A stretch of 64,000 nucleotides of DNA from Xylocopa sonorina (GCF_050948175.1 NW_027490131.1:1302001-1366000), one strand, 5' to 3'. Counted from the first letter of the stretch, positions 13,020 to 25,247 are shown. Numbers and translations: made by a program. The notes: a model not told the origin generated them from the sequence alone.

Positions 13020-14310
13020 AATTTGATTACCGGATACAGCATCGTCCAGAGAAGGACATGATACATGTTGCTGCGCTTAGTAGAAATGCACCTCCTGCGA
13101 TTTTCTTAATCGATGAATCTGATGCAAGCCTTACAGAACGTTTGCAGAAAGCACAGGAAGATGATGAGACTGTTATGAAACTTCGAGATTAGGTACTTCA
13201 AAACAAGACGAATGATTATGATCTACGGGGAAATTTTCTGTACAGAGCAAGAAATAAGGCAAGCTTATGAGTGTGGACATTTGTCTATAGTCAAGACTGA
13301 GGCTATCGTACGTAAAGATTATTGGATTCCAAATCTTGGGCAGCAAGTGGAAAAGGTGGTAAAGAATTGTGTTACATGCATCTTAGCCGAAAAGATGCAG
13401 GGGAAGCAGGAGTGTCATTTAAATCCGATTGAAAACGGGAGTATTCCTTTTAGTACATTTCATATCGATTATCTTGGACCGCTGCCATCAGCAAAGAAAA
13501 CGTATCAGTTCATATTTGTAGTGGTAAATGCTTTTGCAAAATTTACATGGCTTTATACTACAAAACCTACTACTACAGCTTAAGTTTTGTCACGCCTAAA
13601 AAAGCTAGCGAATATTTTTTGTAATCCGCGTCGAATAATTTCTGATAGGGGTACGGCTTTCACAGCAAATGGTTTCAAGCAATATTGTCAAGAAAAGAAT
13701 ATAAAACGTGTTTCAACTACAACAGGAATTCCTAGAGCTAGTGGTCAAGTTGAACATCTTAATAGAACATTCATACTGTTGTCAGCAAAATTAGCTGCAC
13801 CTAAGCCCTGTGAATGATGTAAGTACTTAGAAGTAGGTCAAAAATGTTTGAAATGAACAATGCATCGAAGTATTGGCACGTCACCATTTCATCTTCTCTC
13901 TGGGACACATTCACGTCTTAATGTCATCTTGGCATCCGAGACATACTTGAAAAGGAATGGATCGCACGTTTTCAAGATAAACGAGATGAAGTACGACTCA
14001 AGCACACAAAAATATATCCAGAATGCAACGAGAGAATAGGCGAACTTTTAACAAGAGTAGACGAAAAGCTATAATTTATCGTGAAGGAGATCTAGTAGCA
14101 ATTAAACATGTACAACAGAGTCCTGGTCTAAAAATAGCTCATAAATATTTTGAATCGTATGAAGTTACACGAGTTTTACGTAATCAACGATTTGTAGTTC
14201 GATCGGTAGGGGAAGGAAAAGGACCCCTACAAACATCTACGTCAGCAGATTCTATGAAATCGTGGATCGAAGAAATCTATGACATTTATCTCAAATCAGA
14301 GACGATATGA
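13020..14310 (+). pseudogene. gypsy integrase, decayed
   Basis: The open parts 13212-13583 and 13587-13817 give the zinc-binding region (ECGHLSIVKTE, then CVTCILAEK), a core Asp in HIDYLGPLP, a second Asp in ISDRGTAF, and the Glu position near SGQVEHLNRT. The C-terminal piece 14023-14310 has the basic, GDLVAIKH-type tail typical of gypsy integrases. A stop at 13581 and missing sequence between 13817 and 14023 break it. Confidence 0.75.
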
Positions 14311-14356
14311 ATGAAGACATTTGGGACGAATGTTCATGCAGGATAGGCATGCCAAG

Positions 14357-14602
14357 TGAAGGATAACGAAATTATCTTAATTTAAAAGCTAATCAATAAT
14401 TCAAGTTTTAAATGTTAAGTGCGTGGAATATTCTAGAATGCGAGCGAGAGCGAATGTGCGGAAAAAATGAGATTTCGTGTGTACGTTTTAAAACGATGAA
14501 GCAGTTGTTCATTAGCAGTCCATGGTGTAATATCTCAGTTGAAAGGAACTATTTAATGATTTACAAAACCTCGTAATTGTCTTTGATTAATGAGTTTCCT
14601 AC
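14357..14602 (+). repeat. 3' LTR of the gypsy element
   Basis: 246 bp, diverged from the 5' LTR by substitutions and small indels. It is followed at once by the target duplication GTTAT and then satellite 1. Confidence 0.88.
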
Positions 14603-14607
14603 GTTAT

Positions 14608-15351
14608 GCACAGAAGATTGCAGCTTACTAAATTCGATACGTACAAATGAAATGCACAGTCGCATTGCATGGAGCATTAGAACTCCATTGCTTTGACAAG
14701 TAGACACTATAAAACGCCACCCTGTTGCATGGAAGTGTAGAATTCACAACCTTATGAAGTGTAGAAGCAGAATGAGCATAATGCTATGCATACACGATTA
14801 CACCTTACTTTAAAACGTTGACATGAGGTGCGACATCGCATTGCATGGAGCATTAGGACTCTCCTCATTTGACACGTAGACACTGTGAAGCGCCATCCCG
14901 TTGCTTAGAACTGTAGAATTCACTTTCTTTTGAAGTATAGAAGCAGATAAGCATAATGCTATGCATGGAGGATTGCAATTTACTTAGAGTGAAACGTTGG
15001 AATGAGATTCGCCCCGGTATTGAATGGGGCATTAGAACTCCATTGCTTTGACACGTAGACATTATGAAGCTCCTTCCTGTTGCATGGAACTGTAGAATTC
15101 ACATTCTTATGAAGTGCATACGCAGATAAGCGTAATCCTATGCATAGAATGTTTCAGCTTACTTACTCGGAAACATTGATGTGAGATTCGTCACCGCATG
15201 TTATGTAGCATTAAGACTCTGTTGGTCCAACAGGCAGGCTGTATGAAGGGCCATCTTGTTGCATGAACATGTAGAATCATGGACATATAGAATTAACGTT
15301 CTTTTGAAGTGTTGTGGCAGATATTTGTAATGCTATACATAACAGCTTACT
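14608..15351 (-). repeat. Satellite 1 array, reverse
   Basis: About four reverse monomers with CCATCCCGTTGC, AGCAGATAAGCATAATGC and TTGCATGGAGCATTAG blocks. It ends at the copia remnant with the satellite words ATACAT and ACAGCTTACT. Confidence 0.8.
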
Positions 15352-15865
15352 GCTATTGCATTATTTCAAATGTCAACGGAGAAACAAAAATGAATCTTGA
15401 GTTAGGAAATGGAATCCAGTATATAAACTGTGAAATAGTTCTGTCGGTTCGAGTAGGGTTCACGACTGTTTATACCTCGTGGCCTGAAAGGAAAACACGT
15501 GCAGACTTTGCGCCGTCTATTTCTTTAGGAGGGAGGACCCTATATTTCCTATGCGGTGTCCTCACAATTATTAGAGCGTTTAAACGTAAAGACGTACCAT
15601 CAAACCTTAAGAATAAAGTTACAGACTATAAAGAACTTTGGACAGCTTTTCGTTTATATTTACCCATAATTCAATAGGTTGTGGGCCCAGTTTACGTATT
15701 TTAATAGTATTAACACTTTAGTAGATATTCTTTTTAGTGATAACTTTTGTGTACGTGATTATGTGATTATAAGTGTAATATCAGAAGTATAAATAAGTGA
15801 TTATACTATTAAAGGAACATTATTAGTGAATATAAACCTTTCCTTATGAAAGAAAAGAGAAATAT

Positions 15866-16320
15866 GGAAAGTACAAAAACCAAGAGGAACATTAAACAAT
15901 TTGATGGTGATCGCTACAGTATGTTGCAATTAAGAATTGATACTCTGTTAAGCGAATTGGATAATTATTGATGAATCCATTCCAGTAAAAATAACTGAAA
16001 ATTGGAGGAAAGCAGAGAGGATGCTGAATATTTAGCAGATTCCATTTTGAGCTTCGCAAATAATGCGAAAACTGCTGCTGAAATTTTGCAGAAATTGGAT
16101 GGCATATATGAAAGAGATAGTTTAGCCACGCAATTGGCTGTTAGAAAAAAACTATTAAATTTAAAACTACAGGGAGAGCAGCCCTTGATAAAACATTTTA
16201 CACCACTCAACGACATAATCACGGAACTCTTAGTAGCGTGTGCAAAATTAGAAGAAACGGATAAAGCTTTCCATTTACTACTAATCCTTCCAACGTACTA
16301 TGGCGAGTAATTACGGCAAT
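15866..16320 (+). pseudogene. copia gag, decayed
   Basis: Opens with MESTKTKRNIKQFDGDRYSM, the usual copia Gag start followed by an FDG.-Y motif. Tandem stops near 15969 and further breaks follow; the open part 16002-16310 contains IYERDSLATQLAVRKKLLNL and KLEETDKAFHLLL. The order and motifs match the Gag of Drosophila-type copia. Confidence 0.75.
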
Positions 16321-16459
16321 AGAACATTTCCCGAAGACAATCCAACATTAGCATTTCTAAAAACTGGTTTATTGGTCCATGAAGTAAAATTACGAACAGG
16401 CTGCTCGACAAGCGCGAAAGTATTACATACTGAGAAGATACATACAGATAGAGATAATT

Positions 16460-16860
16460 TAAATGGCCAAAGAAACGATAAATATAAAATGCCATGATTG
16501 TGGGCGAAAGGGCATAAAATAGAAGAACGTTTCTATTATAAAAGAACGGTCCAGCATGCGGAAAAGAAAAAGGTGATCGCCCAAGCAGCTCCAGTAACAG
16601 AAGAATTGGATATTGCAAAGATTTGGTCATCCTCGTTTGCCTTTATGACGGGGTACAATGAAAATGGGGAAGACGATAAAAACAAATTAAAGTTTCTGTT
16701 GGATTCCGGAGCGTCGGATCACATTGTCAAATGTGATAATGTCTTTCCGACATTCGACAAGTTGAGTCCACCCTTGAAGATTTCGGTGGCAGAAAGGTGC
16801 TGTCCGATAGAGGGATGCAAGAAGCAGGAATGGACATCGTATATGTAACAGATGGAAACG
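16460..16860 (+). pseudogene. copia zinc knuckle and protease, decayed
   Basis: A zinc knuckle CHDCGRKGHK can be read at about 16485-16515 in a frame that differs from the next ORF; its last Cys appears as Arg. The ORF 16498-16848 carries the protease motif LLDSGASDHIV (DSGA at residues 69-72), the copia form of the active site. Confidence 0.75.
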
Positions 16861-16934
16861 TTCAAGTAATGAAAACTGGTGAGAAAATAATCAAAGGTAA
16901 GGAATAAAATAGCTTATCTATTACTGATTTTCAC

Positions 16935-17780
16935 ATGAAAAATGGTGAAAAGTTGATTAATCACCAGATTCATAGTACAATAAATAATGACTATGAACTG
17001 TCGCATCAGCGTTTGGGCCACATTGGAAGATCAAAATTCGTAGACTTGATGAATAAAAAAATGGTCAATGATGTAAATCATATTGAAATGATAGTGCCGA
17101 ATGATAATTTATGTGAGGCTTGCATTAAAGCTAAGCAAGCACGGTTATCATTCGAAAAGGTAAAGAATATGAAGCATGTAAAGCGACCATTGTTTATTAT
17201 TTATTCAGATGTATGTTGTTTTATTATTTCTTTAACTATTAACGGAAAGAATTATTTTCTCCTGTTTGTGGTCGAATATACACTTTACCGTGCAACATAC
17301 CTGATTACATATAAATCAACAGTATTTTCTGCACTTAAAGATTTTGCAACTAGATGCGAGGCCCATTTTAATTTAAAAGTTGCTCAGTTGTATAGGCAGA
17401 GAATATCTGTCAAATGAGATGAAAGATTATTGTGTAGAAAAGAGTACTAGTTACCATCTAACAGTTCTGCGAAGTCCCCAATTGGTGTTTCTGAGAGAAT
17501 GGTCAGAAACGTAACAGAAAAGGCACGCACGATGATAAGTGGTGCCACTTTAAATAAACTGTTTTTGATGGAAGCAGCTTTAACTGTGACGTATTTAATA
17601 AACTTAAGCCCAACAAAGGCTTTAAAACAAAGCAAAACGCCATTTGAAATGTGGCTTGATAAAAAGCCTAAAGTAAAGTATTTACGAATTTTCGGTTCCA
17701 CAGCTTATATTCATGATAAGACTCGAAAAACCATGTTTGATGAAAAATCTTGGAAAGGCAATGGAAATCATGGCCAATAG
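16935..17780 (+). pseudogene. copia GAG-pre-integrase and integrase, decayed
   Basis: 16935-17417 has the GAG-pre-integrase signature LSHQRLGHIG, the C-x2-C of LCEACIKAKQ, then the integrase core start YSDVC. A frameshift and stop lie near 17410. 17499-17780 resumes with VTEKARTMISGATLNK, TYLINLSPTKAL and PKVKYLRIFGSTAY, typical of the integrase C-terminal half. No RT follows. Confidence 0.8.
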
Positions 17781-17795
17781 ATAATATTATGCCTA

Positions 17796-18740
17796 ATGAT
17801 TGTGATTTCTACTGTTACATGCAACGGGATGGCGCTGTTCTGAGTCTGCTTGTGGAAACGGAAGAGGTCTAGTACTTCATGCAATTCAAAGGCGTACCTC
17901 ATTGCAAATTTTCAAAGTAAGTGAGCTAAAACTTCTAAACAAAGCAATATGCTTATCTGCCTTTACATTTCCAAAGATTGTGAATTATACATTTCCATGG
18001 AACGGAATAGCGCTTCATAGTGTCTGCGTGTCAAAGCGGTAGAGTTCTAAAGTACCATGCAATGCGACAGCGCATCCCATTTAAACGTTTCAAAGTAAGT
18101 AAGCTGCAATCTTCAATTAATAACATTATGCTTATCGGCATCTACACTCCCTATAAACATGAATTCTACAGTTCCGTGCAACGGGATGGCGCTTCAGTGT
18201 GTCTGCGTGTCAAAGCAATGGAGTTGCAGTGTTCCATGCAGTGCGAATGGCTCTTGTCATTTCAAAGTTTCAAAGTAAGGATCCTGTATGTGAATTCTAC
18301 AGGTTCATGCAAGAGGAAGTGACTTCATAATGTCTACGTATCAAATGGAGTTTTAATGGAGTTTTAATGGAGTTTTAATGCTCCATGCATTGCTATGCCG
18401 CATATCATTGCAACGTTTCAAATTAAGTGAGCTGTAATCTTCTATGCATAGCATTATGCTTATTTGTATCTATACTTCAGAAGAATCTGAATTCTACAGT
18501 CATATGCATCGGGACGGCGTTTCATAGTGTCTTCGTGTAAAAACAATGGAGTTCCAATGCTGTATGCGGTGCGGTGGAGTATCCCATTTCAACGTTCGAA
18601 AGCAAGAATGTTGTAATGTTCTATGTATCGCATTACCCTTACCTATTTCTACACTTCAAACGAATGTAAATTAGACTGTACCTTGCACCGGGCTGGGAAT
18701 TCTTATTGTCTGCTTGTCAAAGCTGTAGTGATCTAATTCT
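17796..18740 (+). repeat. Satellite 1 array, forward
   Basis: About five forward monomers. A local triplication of a 14-bp word (TGGAGTTTTAA) occurs at about 18350-18380. The last monomer carries the variant (reverse strand) ATTAGATCACTACAGC, also found next to the second piggyBac-1 copy at about 43310. Confidence 0.8.
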
Positions 18741-20098
18741 CCGCATTGTAAACAAACATTCAATACTTAAAATATAACAAATCAATATTATAAACCTAAC
18801 ATAATTATTTAATCTTTTTATGTAATTTTTCAAAACATGTTGGGTAGAGTTTTGGTTGGCTCTTACATCGGTTACAACAGGATTTTATTTTTATCGCTTT
18901 ATTCGCGGCATACTACCCGCCATTTATTCTAGACATCCGTTTATAATATTCTTTACAGCCCTGCCTTGTTTTTCTCGCGCGGCCTTGGAACGACCGCAGA
19001 AAATGTGTACGTTTCTTGGGCACTGCTTAAGTTTCAGATGACGTTTGTTCACCGTGATGATCCACTGTACTGAAGAGATAATCAATAACTTTTTCGCGGA
19101 AGTTTAATATTTTCATACCTTTAGTACTCCATTTTCTATATATATAGCAGGCATTAACTAGAGAAGCCCCGCATACTAATTCGATAACTATTTTTCTATA
19201 CCACTTTACTGTTCTGCGTAATCAACTGTGATAAGAAGACATCTGGTCGGATGGTCAAACCCTTTCTTAGCTTTGTTATAAAGAAACACAATGTCCGGTT
19301 TTAACTTATTGTTACCACCCTGAACAATGACACATTTGTGGTTTTCAGAAGTGGCTAGCATGCATACCGGCCTCTTATCCGTCCACTTTAATAATTTAAA
19401 GCCACTCCGATTTTGAAAATACATAAAATCACCCCGTTGCTGTTTTCGTATGGCCTGCAGCTGGGGAAATTTTTTATTAATTTTTACTGGACCACAAATA
19501 AATGTTCCCTTTTGCAGAAGTTCCTCGGCCAATGGGACACTATTGTCAAAACCATCTGCGTATAATACGCGGCTTCCAAATAATAATTCAACTTCCAACG
19601 TCATAACAACAGCATGCGCATGTACTTTAACTATTATAGTTGCATTTTTTCCGACGTAAATAAGAATGTTGTGAGTGCATCCTTCAGGAAGGCACAGTTA
19701 ACAAAGTCTTATACCATATTTATGCCGCTTTCCTGGGATATATTGGCAAGAACTGAGGCGTCCTCGCCACGAAACCATGGTTTCGTCGATTACAATATTT
19801 TTACAAGTCTTAACAGTAATTGTGAAAGTGTCGACAATTTCAGTAACAATATTTCTAAGTTTATTCAAACGGTCCTCAGTCCAAGCCGTGAAAATGTAGG
19901 ATAAGTGTAAATATCTATGTATCGATGTAAACCGGTCGCGCTTTTCATATCCGCGTTTGTATACATATCCTTTTTTTGAGATCAATATAATCTAATTTCT
20001 AGCAGTGGCGCTACAACCAATATAAGCAGGACACCAATAAAAATGTTCATTTCGTTTTCTGTCATAGGCTGCCAGGCCAGTTGGTGTCTAGAAGAAAA
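18741..20098 (-). pseudogene. piggyBac-like transposase remnant (piggyBac-1, copy A)
   Basis: Reads 20098 to 18741 on the minus strand. Pieces: TENEMNIFIGVLL near the start; the first catalytic Asp block IDETMVSWRGR (about 19790); YADGFDNSVPLAEEL (second Asp position); PDIVFLYNKAKKGFDHP before the third Asp (about 19230); and a Cys-rich C-terminal domain ending near 18830 (CKSQPKLYPTC). Just after GFDHP a frameshift and a TGA abolish the frame. Both terminal inverted repeats are missing. The 5' junction to satellite, at AAAATTTT...CTTCTAGACACC, is the same as in copy B at 39721. Confidence 0.8.
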
Positions 20099-20764
20099 AA
20101 AAATTTTAAGTGTAGAAGCAAATAAGCATAATGCTATACATAGAGAATTACAAATTACTTACTCAGAACGTTGAAATGAGTTGCGCCATCGCATTGCATG
20201 GAGCATTAGGACTCTACTGTATCGACACCGAGACACTGTGGAACGCCATCCAGTTGCTTGGAACTGTAGATTTCACATTTTTTAGAAATGTAGAAATAGA
20301 AAAACAAAATGCTATGTATGGAGGATTGCAACTTACTTACTTTGAAACTTTGAAATAAGATGCGCGACACCATTGAATGGAGCATTAGAACACTTTCTGT
20401 TGTAATACAAAAGCAGAAAAGGATAATGCTATTCATAGAAGGTTACAGCTCACTAACTTCGAATCATTGAAATGAGGTGGGCCATTGGAATGCATGGTGT
20501 TTTTTAGAATACCATTGACTTGCCACGCAGACACTATGAAGCGCAATCCAGGTATAAGGAGCTCTAGCATTTACTTTCTCTTGAAATGTAGAAGCAGATA
20601 AGCATAATGCCATGCATCGAAGTATACCGCTTACTTACCTCGAAGCGATGAAATGCTATGTGCCATCGCATTAGTACTCTTCCGCTTTGACACACAGACA
20701 CCATGAAGCTCCATTCCATTGCATGGAACTGTACAATTCACATTCTTTTGAAGACCTGAAGCTG
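20099..20764 (-). repeat. Satellite 1 array, reverse
   Basis: Three to four reverse monomers between two piggyBac remnants. The array ends at TTAA (20765-20768), the insertion target of the next element. Confidence 0.8.
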
Positions 20765-20778
20765 TTAACACATTGACA

Positions 20779-20866
20779 GCCGTCCCCGCGATAACGCAGG
20801 TTTTTGAGTATGTCACTTGAGCGCCGGTCCCGTGAAAACGCGGGTTTCTGAGTCTGACGCTTGTAT
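20779..20866 (+). repeat. Two 44-bp subterminal repeats of piggyBac-3
   Basis: Unit starts GCCGTCCCCGCG (20779) and GCCGGTCCCGTG (20823) are exactly 44 bp apart. Both continue with AACGC-GG, a T-rich run and TGAGT, and end near GACGCTTG or TCACTTGA. Placed just inside the terminus, they are probable transposase-binding sites (inference). Confidence 0.7.
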
Positions 20867-21120
20867 GCTGATCCCACCATGATATGCAATTTTTTTGCTG
20901 GTTTGAATATCTTGTACATCAATTTGTATGTACTTGCCATGGTTATGTCGATCTTCATTTCATATGCCCAAGACATAAAACTTATGCGATAGTTTGGAAA
21001 CAATCAAAGCAAGAATTATTCTTGAACAATGCATTCCATAGTCATCTTCTGTTTCGTAGGCTTACGCTTCTAGTTTACCAGTATAACAAGGTTCATTATT
21101 TTGTAACTTTTTACTCACAT

Positions 21121-21333
21121 AATATGAGTGATACTATTGATGAGTATATTGCTGACTTTCTATCGGATTATTCGGTACATTCAGAAGATTCTGATATAAA
21201 TGTCGAGGACTGCTATATTGATGTGGGTCCAAGAATAAGATCAACAGCCATTCCACTACAGCATTCAAGCGATTCCGATGATTCCAGTCATTGTGTAATG
21301 TTCACAGGATTGTATAGTTACAGCGAAGAATGA
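21121..21333 (+). pseudogene. piggyBac-3 transposase N-terminus
   Basis: 70 codons, acidic (runs of Asp, Ser and Glu), ending at TGA; the frame continues with SDVDKIPTTSDFTDELGPK before satellite begins. A low-complexity acidic head followed by a F..E.GPK-type motif is normal for PGBD4-like piggyBac transposases. Upstream in-frame codons from 20884 are untranslated leader. Confidence 0.55.
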
Positions 21334-21424
21334 TCAGATGTCGATAAAATTCCTACCACATCAGATTTTACGGATGAGCTAGGTCCCAAAATTTTCCCTA
21401 TTGATAAGAAAAGCCTAAAAGGAA

Positions 21425-22470
21425 TCTATTCTAATGTTGCATGCAACTGGATGACGCTTCATAGTATTTGCGTTTCAAAGCAATGGAGTACTAATGCTTA
21501 ATTCATTTCTGTGGCGATTGTCATTTTAACGTTTCAATGGAAGTAGGTTTAAATTTCCTATGTATCGCATAAAAAATATCTGCTTGTACGCTTTAAATGA
21601 TAGTGAATCCTCCTGCTGAATGTAAAGAGCTGTCGTTTCATAGTGTCTGCGTTTCAAAGCAATAGGGATCTAATGCTTTATATATCGCAATGGTCGCGTT
21701 TAATTTCAGCGTTTCTAAGTTAGTAGGGTACAATCTTCTAAGCATTCCAATATGCTTAACTCCGTTTACACTTCTAAAGGATGTGGAGTCTACAGGTCCA
21801 CGCAGTGTGTAGGCGCTTCATTCTGCCTACGTGTTAGAGTAATAGAGTTATAATGCTCGATTCAATGCAATGGCGTTTCTCAGTTCAACCATTCAATTTA
21901 AGTAAAATGTATAGTTCTATTCAAAGCAGCTATAATTACCAGGTTGTTTGATACAAAGTATGTAATTTCTACAGGTACATGTAACAGAATAGCGCTTCTA
22001 AGTATCAAATTGTCTAAATAATTTACTTGCAAATGTCCATATAACGCGATTTTATTTCTCAGTTCAGCGTTTCAGTGTATGTTAGTTCTAAGTTTCTATA
22101 CATACCAATTTTACTTACTAGGTACTTCATAACAATGTATGCAATTCCTACAGATCCATGTAATTGTTGGCTCTTCTAACTGTCAAATTGACATAGTAAT
22201 TGACTTTCAATGGTCCATACAGCTTCTTAGTTCTACGTTTCAAAGTAAGCGAGTTGTAGGTATCTACACAACGCAGTTACGTTTACCTGGTGCTACGTTA
22301 CAAAATGTGCAATATCTACAGTTCCGTATGACTATTCTGCACTTCTAAGTATCAGCTTGTCAAAGTAATTGACTTCGGAAGTTCAATGCAACGCGATGGC
22401 GAATCTCAGTTTTACAATTCAAAGTTCCTCATCTAAACGCGTCTGTAGAAATAGCACTTTATGATGTTCT
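21425..22470 (+). repeat. Satellite 1 array, forward, diverged
   Basis: About six forward monomers that become progressively more diverged and AT-rich toward 22440. The array then gives way to satellite 2. Confidence 0.75.
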
Positions 22471-23526
22471 AAGTGCATGTTTCAAGTTATTATATATGTT
22501 TACTCTTATCGTGTATTACAGTTGATTGTCAATAGATTACCATTACTAAATACCCTATTACATCCAAAATCCTAATTAATTTTACATTATTTCATGACTT
22601 TTTAATAATAAATATTCCATATTAGTATATATATTTATTCTTATCATATATTTTAATTGATTGCTAGTAGAATACTCCCGCTAAATAGTCCATTACATCT
22701 AAAATCCCATCTAATTTCGTACTATTTCACGATTTTTTAAATAAATATTTCAAATTGGCACAAATATTTGGAGACATTTATTTTAATTGTAAAAAGGATT
22801 TCCCCTCGAAACGTTAGATTAAACCTAAAATTGTGCCTCATTATATATAATTTCATGACGCTTTAAATAATCACTTCAAATTATTATATATGCTTCAACT
22901 TAACATATATTTTAGTTAATTCTAAATGGAATATCCTCTAAATACTACAATTGTATCTAAAATCTTATCTAATTTTGTATTATTTCTTGACATTTTAAAT
23001 ATATATTTCAAAGTAGTACATATATTTACACTTATCATATATGATAGTCGATTCTAAATAGAATATCCCCACTAAATATTCCATTAGATCTGCATTCCTA
23101 CCTAATACTATATAATTTCACTATGTTGGAAGTAAATATTTCAAACTAATGTACAAGCTTACACTTACCATGTATTTCAGTTAAATTCAAAGAGAATATC
23201 CCCTCTAAATACTCTAATACATCCATATTCCTATGTAATTTTATATATTTTTATGATGTGTTAAATAAGTATTTCAAATTAGTGTATATGTTCACACTTA
23301 TCATAAATTTTATTGAAGTGTATATATAATATCCCCTTTAAATGCTTCATTACACCTAAGTTCTATCTAGTTTTATATCATTCCATACTGTTTTAATTAG
23401 TTACATCAAATTGGTACATATACTTACACTTATCATATATTTTAATTGACTGCAAATAGAATATTCCCCTAAATACCAATTACATTTAAAATCTCATCTA
23501 ATTTTATATAATTTCGTGATGTTCTA
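22471..23526 (+). repeat. Satellite 2 array (about 131-142-bp AT-rich monomer)
   Basis: The blocks TTATCATATATTTTAATTGA, AATATCCCCTCTAAATACTC, ATCTAATTTTATATAATTTC and ATTTCAAATTGGTACATATA recur in fixed order. Starts near 22508, 22650, 22790, 22905, 23036, 23167, 23300 and 23433 give spacings of 131-133 bp in the right part and about 140 bp in the left. Unrelated to satellite 1. The array is split by the piggyBac-4 insertion and continues at 25856. Confidence 0.85.
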
Positions 23527-23544
23527 ACCCTTTCACTACGGACA

Positions 23545-23646
23545 CCGACTATAGTCGGCGGCCGCGCGAAGCGCTGTGAGTACTGATGCCGGCTATAGTC
23601 GATGTTCGCGAGACCTGCTATGTGTACGGGTCCCGACTATAGTCGG
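23545..23646 (+). repeat. Three subterminal palindromes at exact 44-bp spacing
   Basis: The 14-bp dyad CCGACTATAGTCGG occurs at 23545-23558 and 23633-23646, with a two-mismatch version CCGGCTATAGTCGA at 23589-23602. Starts are exactly 44 bp apart. The intervening DNA also aligns (CGCG, then GTGAGTAC or GTGTAC), so this is a 44-bp repeat with a palindromic core. No equivalent is obvious at the right end. Confidence 0.85.
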
Positions 23647-23858
23647 TGCCGCGTGATCACCTACGCTGACGCATTTGGTAAAATAGAATCTACCGTATCG
23701 GTAGAATATCTTTTGAATCTAGTGGCTCGTACTGTACTAAAGCCTGCCAAACACATATTCGACATACGAAGTATTTATAAGCCACAAAACTATAATAAAA
23801 AACAGGGATTATAATATAAAGTCTTTCTTGTACCAATATAAGTCGGACAACATGTAAG

Positions 23859-25247
23859 TTGAATAGATTATTGTCGACTTTTACAGTTGAGGTAAATTCT
23901 AAGATTATAAATGATTATCTAAAAATTTTAGTTTTATGTTTGCGTAAAATTTGTTTTTTAATTTTTAATTGCACCCTCGTTACAATTTCTGGACGGAGTT
24001 CAAAAGGAATTCAATTTTTGATTGGATTAACTGATTACGAAAATGATACCGTGAGTAAAAACGAAGATAATTTCGCCGAGCACAAAAGAAGAAGGTATAC
24101 ATGTAGTACCTTAGACTCAGAAGTAGAGAACAATGAGCCAGACAATATGGACGATTGCGATTCCTGGACGCCAAACACATTCATCCCTAAGTTACATCCA
24201 TTTACCCCCCAAAAGACAGGAATTATACCAAATATTAGCAGATCAGAAAAAGCAATTGATTACATTCAACTCTTTGATTCAGACGAGTTCGTGCAATTTA
24301 TTTTAAATGAAGCAAATGCCTATTGGAAAAAAATAACTATAATATGAAAGATGGTGAAGCGACAATGCTGTCCGAAATATACTGCTTTTTTGCTGTGTCA
24401 TTGCTAATGACACGCAATAAGAAGTTGTCCTTAGAGGAATACTGGAGGGTAGACAAGCGTAGTGACATTTTTGCTGAGATTATGCATAGAGACAGCTATT
24501 TTAAATTGTTATCGTTGCTACATTTCAGTCAAGATATCACGTATACCAATGGTAAATTATATAAAATAAGAAACGTGGTTGATATGCTCCGAAAAAATTT
24601 CTGCCAGTCATTTTATTATTACCAAAAATTATGCATCGTTGAAAGTATACTTCTATATAAAGTGCGGCTTTCATTCGAACAATACATTCCTTTGCAAAGA
24701 AGTAGATTTGGGATAAAATCATGTATTCTTTGTGATTGTCGAACTGGTTTTGTACAAGACCTTATTTTTTAAGCTGGGTCATCGACTGTAGTCAACAGTC
24801 AAAATAAGAAAATTAGAAAATCGAGAACGATAGCGGAAGCCTTAATGGCGCCATATCTAGGAAAGGGACATACAGTTTACCTAGATAATTGGTATTTAAG
24901 TCCAGCCTTGCTTAATTTACTATATAATAATCATACAAATGCGTGAGAGACCGTAGCAAAAAAGCGACAAGGAATACCAAGAATTACTGATACACTGAGA
25001 AAAGGAGGGGCATCTTCCCGGCCAACTAAAAATTTATTAGTTGTGAAATGGCTGGATAAAAAAGAAATATATATGCTATCCACTATGCATACTTCAGAGT
25101 GTGCAACGGTTGTTAGACATGAAGGAAACGAAATTATTCAAAAACGCCTATGCGTCGTTAACTATAATAATTGTATGGGTTGTGTCGACAAAGACGACAT
25201 AGTGATAAGCACTTTAAATTCGACACGGAAATCTGTAAAATGGTAAC
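23859..25247 (+). pseudogene. piggyBac-4 transposase, decayed
   Basis: The acidic N-terminal part (to 24347) ends at a frameshift in an A tract near 24330; the next frame opens at 24323 with SLEEYWRVDKRSDIFAEIM and FKLLSLLHFSQD. The first catalytic block reads IVESILLYK, with Val in place of the catalytic Asp. YLDNWYLSPALL keeps the second Asp and GCVDKDD the third. Stops occur at 24770 and 24944, and the Cys-rich tail is mostly lost. Related to PGBD4-like transposases by motif order. Confidence 0.8.

Larger units (their letters stand above)
9732..14607 (+). mobile_element. Ty3/gypsy LTR retrotransposon, full length but dead
   Basis: A complete element: 5' LTR 9737-9987, 3' LTR 14357-14602, and an exact 5-bp target duplication GTTAT at 9732-9736 and 14603-14607. 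The LTRs begin TGAAGGATAA and end TTTCCTAC, with many differences between them, so the insertion is old. Gag, protease, RT, RNase H and integrase follow in the normal order, riddled with stops and frameshifts. The possible primer-binding site TGGGGTCTCGAG starts at 9993; I cannot assign its tRNA. Confidence 0.9.
15352..17795 (+). mobile_element. Ty1/copia retrotransposon, 3'-truncated
   Basis: Gag, zinc knuckle, protease and integrase are in the copia order (integrase before RT), but the element stops inside or just after integrase at about 17780. RT, RNase H and the 3' LTR are absent. 15352-15860 should be the 5' LTR and leader; an LTR boundary cannot be fixed without its partner. Satellite lies on both sides in opposite orientations (reverse to the left, forward to the right), so a rearrangement probably removed the 3' half. 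Confidence 0.8.
20765..21424 (+). mobile_element. piggyBac-like element, 5' end only (piggyBac-3)
   Basis: Begins with TTAA (20765-20768) then CACATTGACAGCC, as expected of a piggyBac-type terminus. Two 44-bp subterminal repeats follow (20779 and 20823), each with an imperfect dyad CCCGTG...CGCGGG. The ORF starting MSDTIDEYIADFLSDYS at 21121 is acidic and Ser/Asp-rich, and the same frame beyond a stop has TDELGPK, typical of a piggyBac transposase N-terminus. Satellite resumes near 21425, so the DDD core and 3' end are lost. Confidence 0.7.

Noticed and set aside
15309..15677. 122-codon ORF at the copia left end with a signal-peptide-like start
   Set aside because: It begins in satellite DNA and runs through the presumed LTR; there is no family resemblance.
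22471..23526. CRISPR-like array from regular repeats
   Set aside because: The whole unit repeats with no unique spacers, and the context is a eukaryotic satellite.
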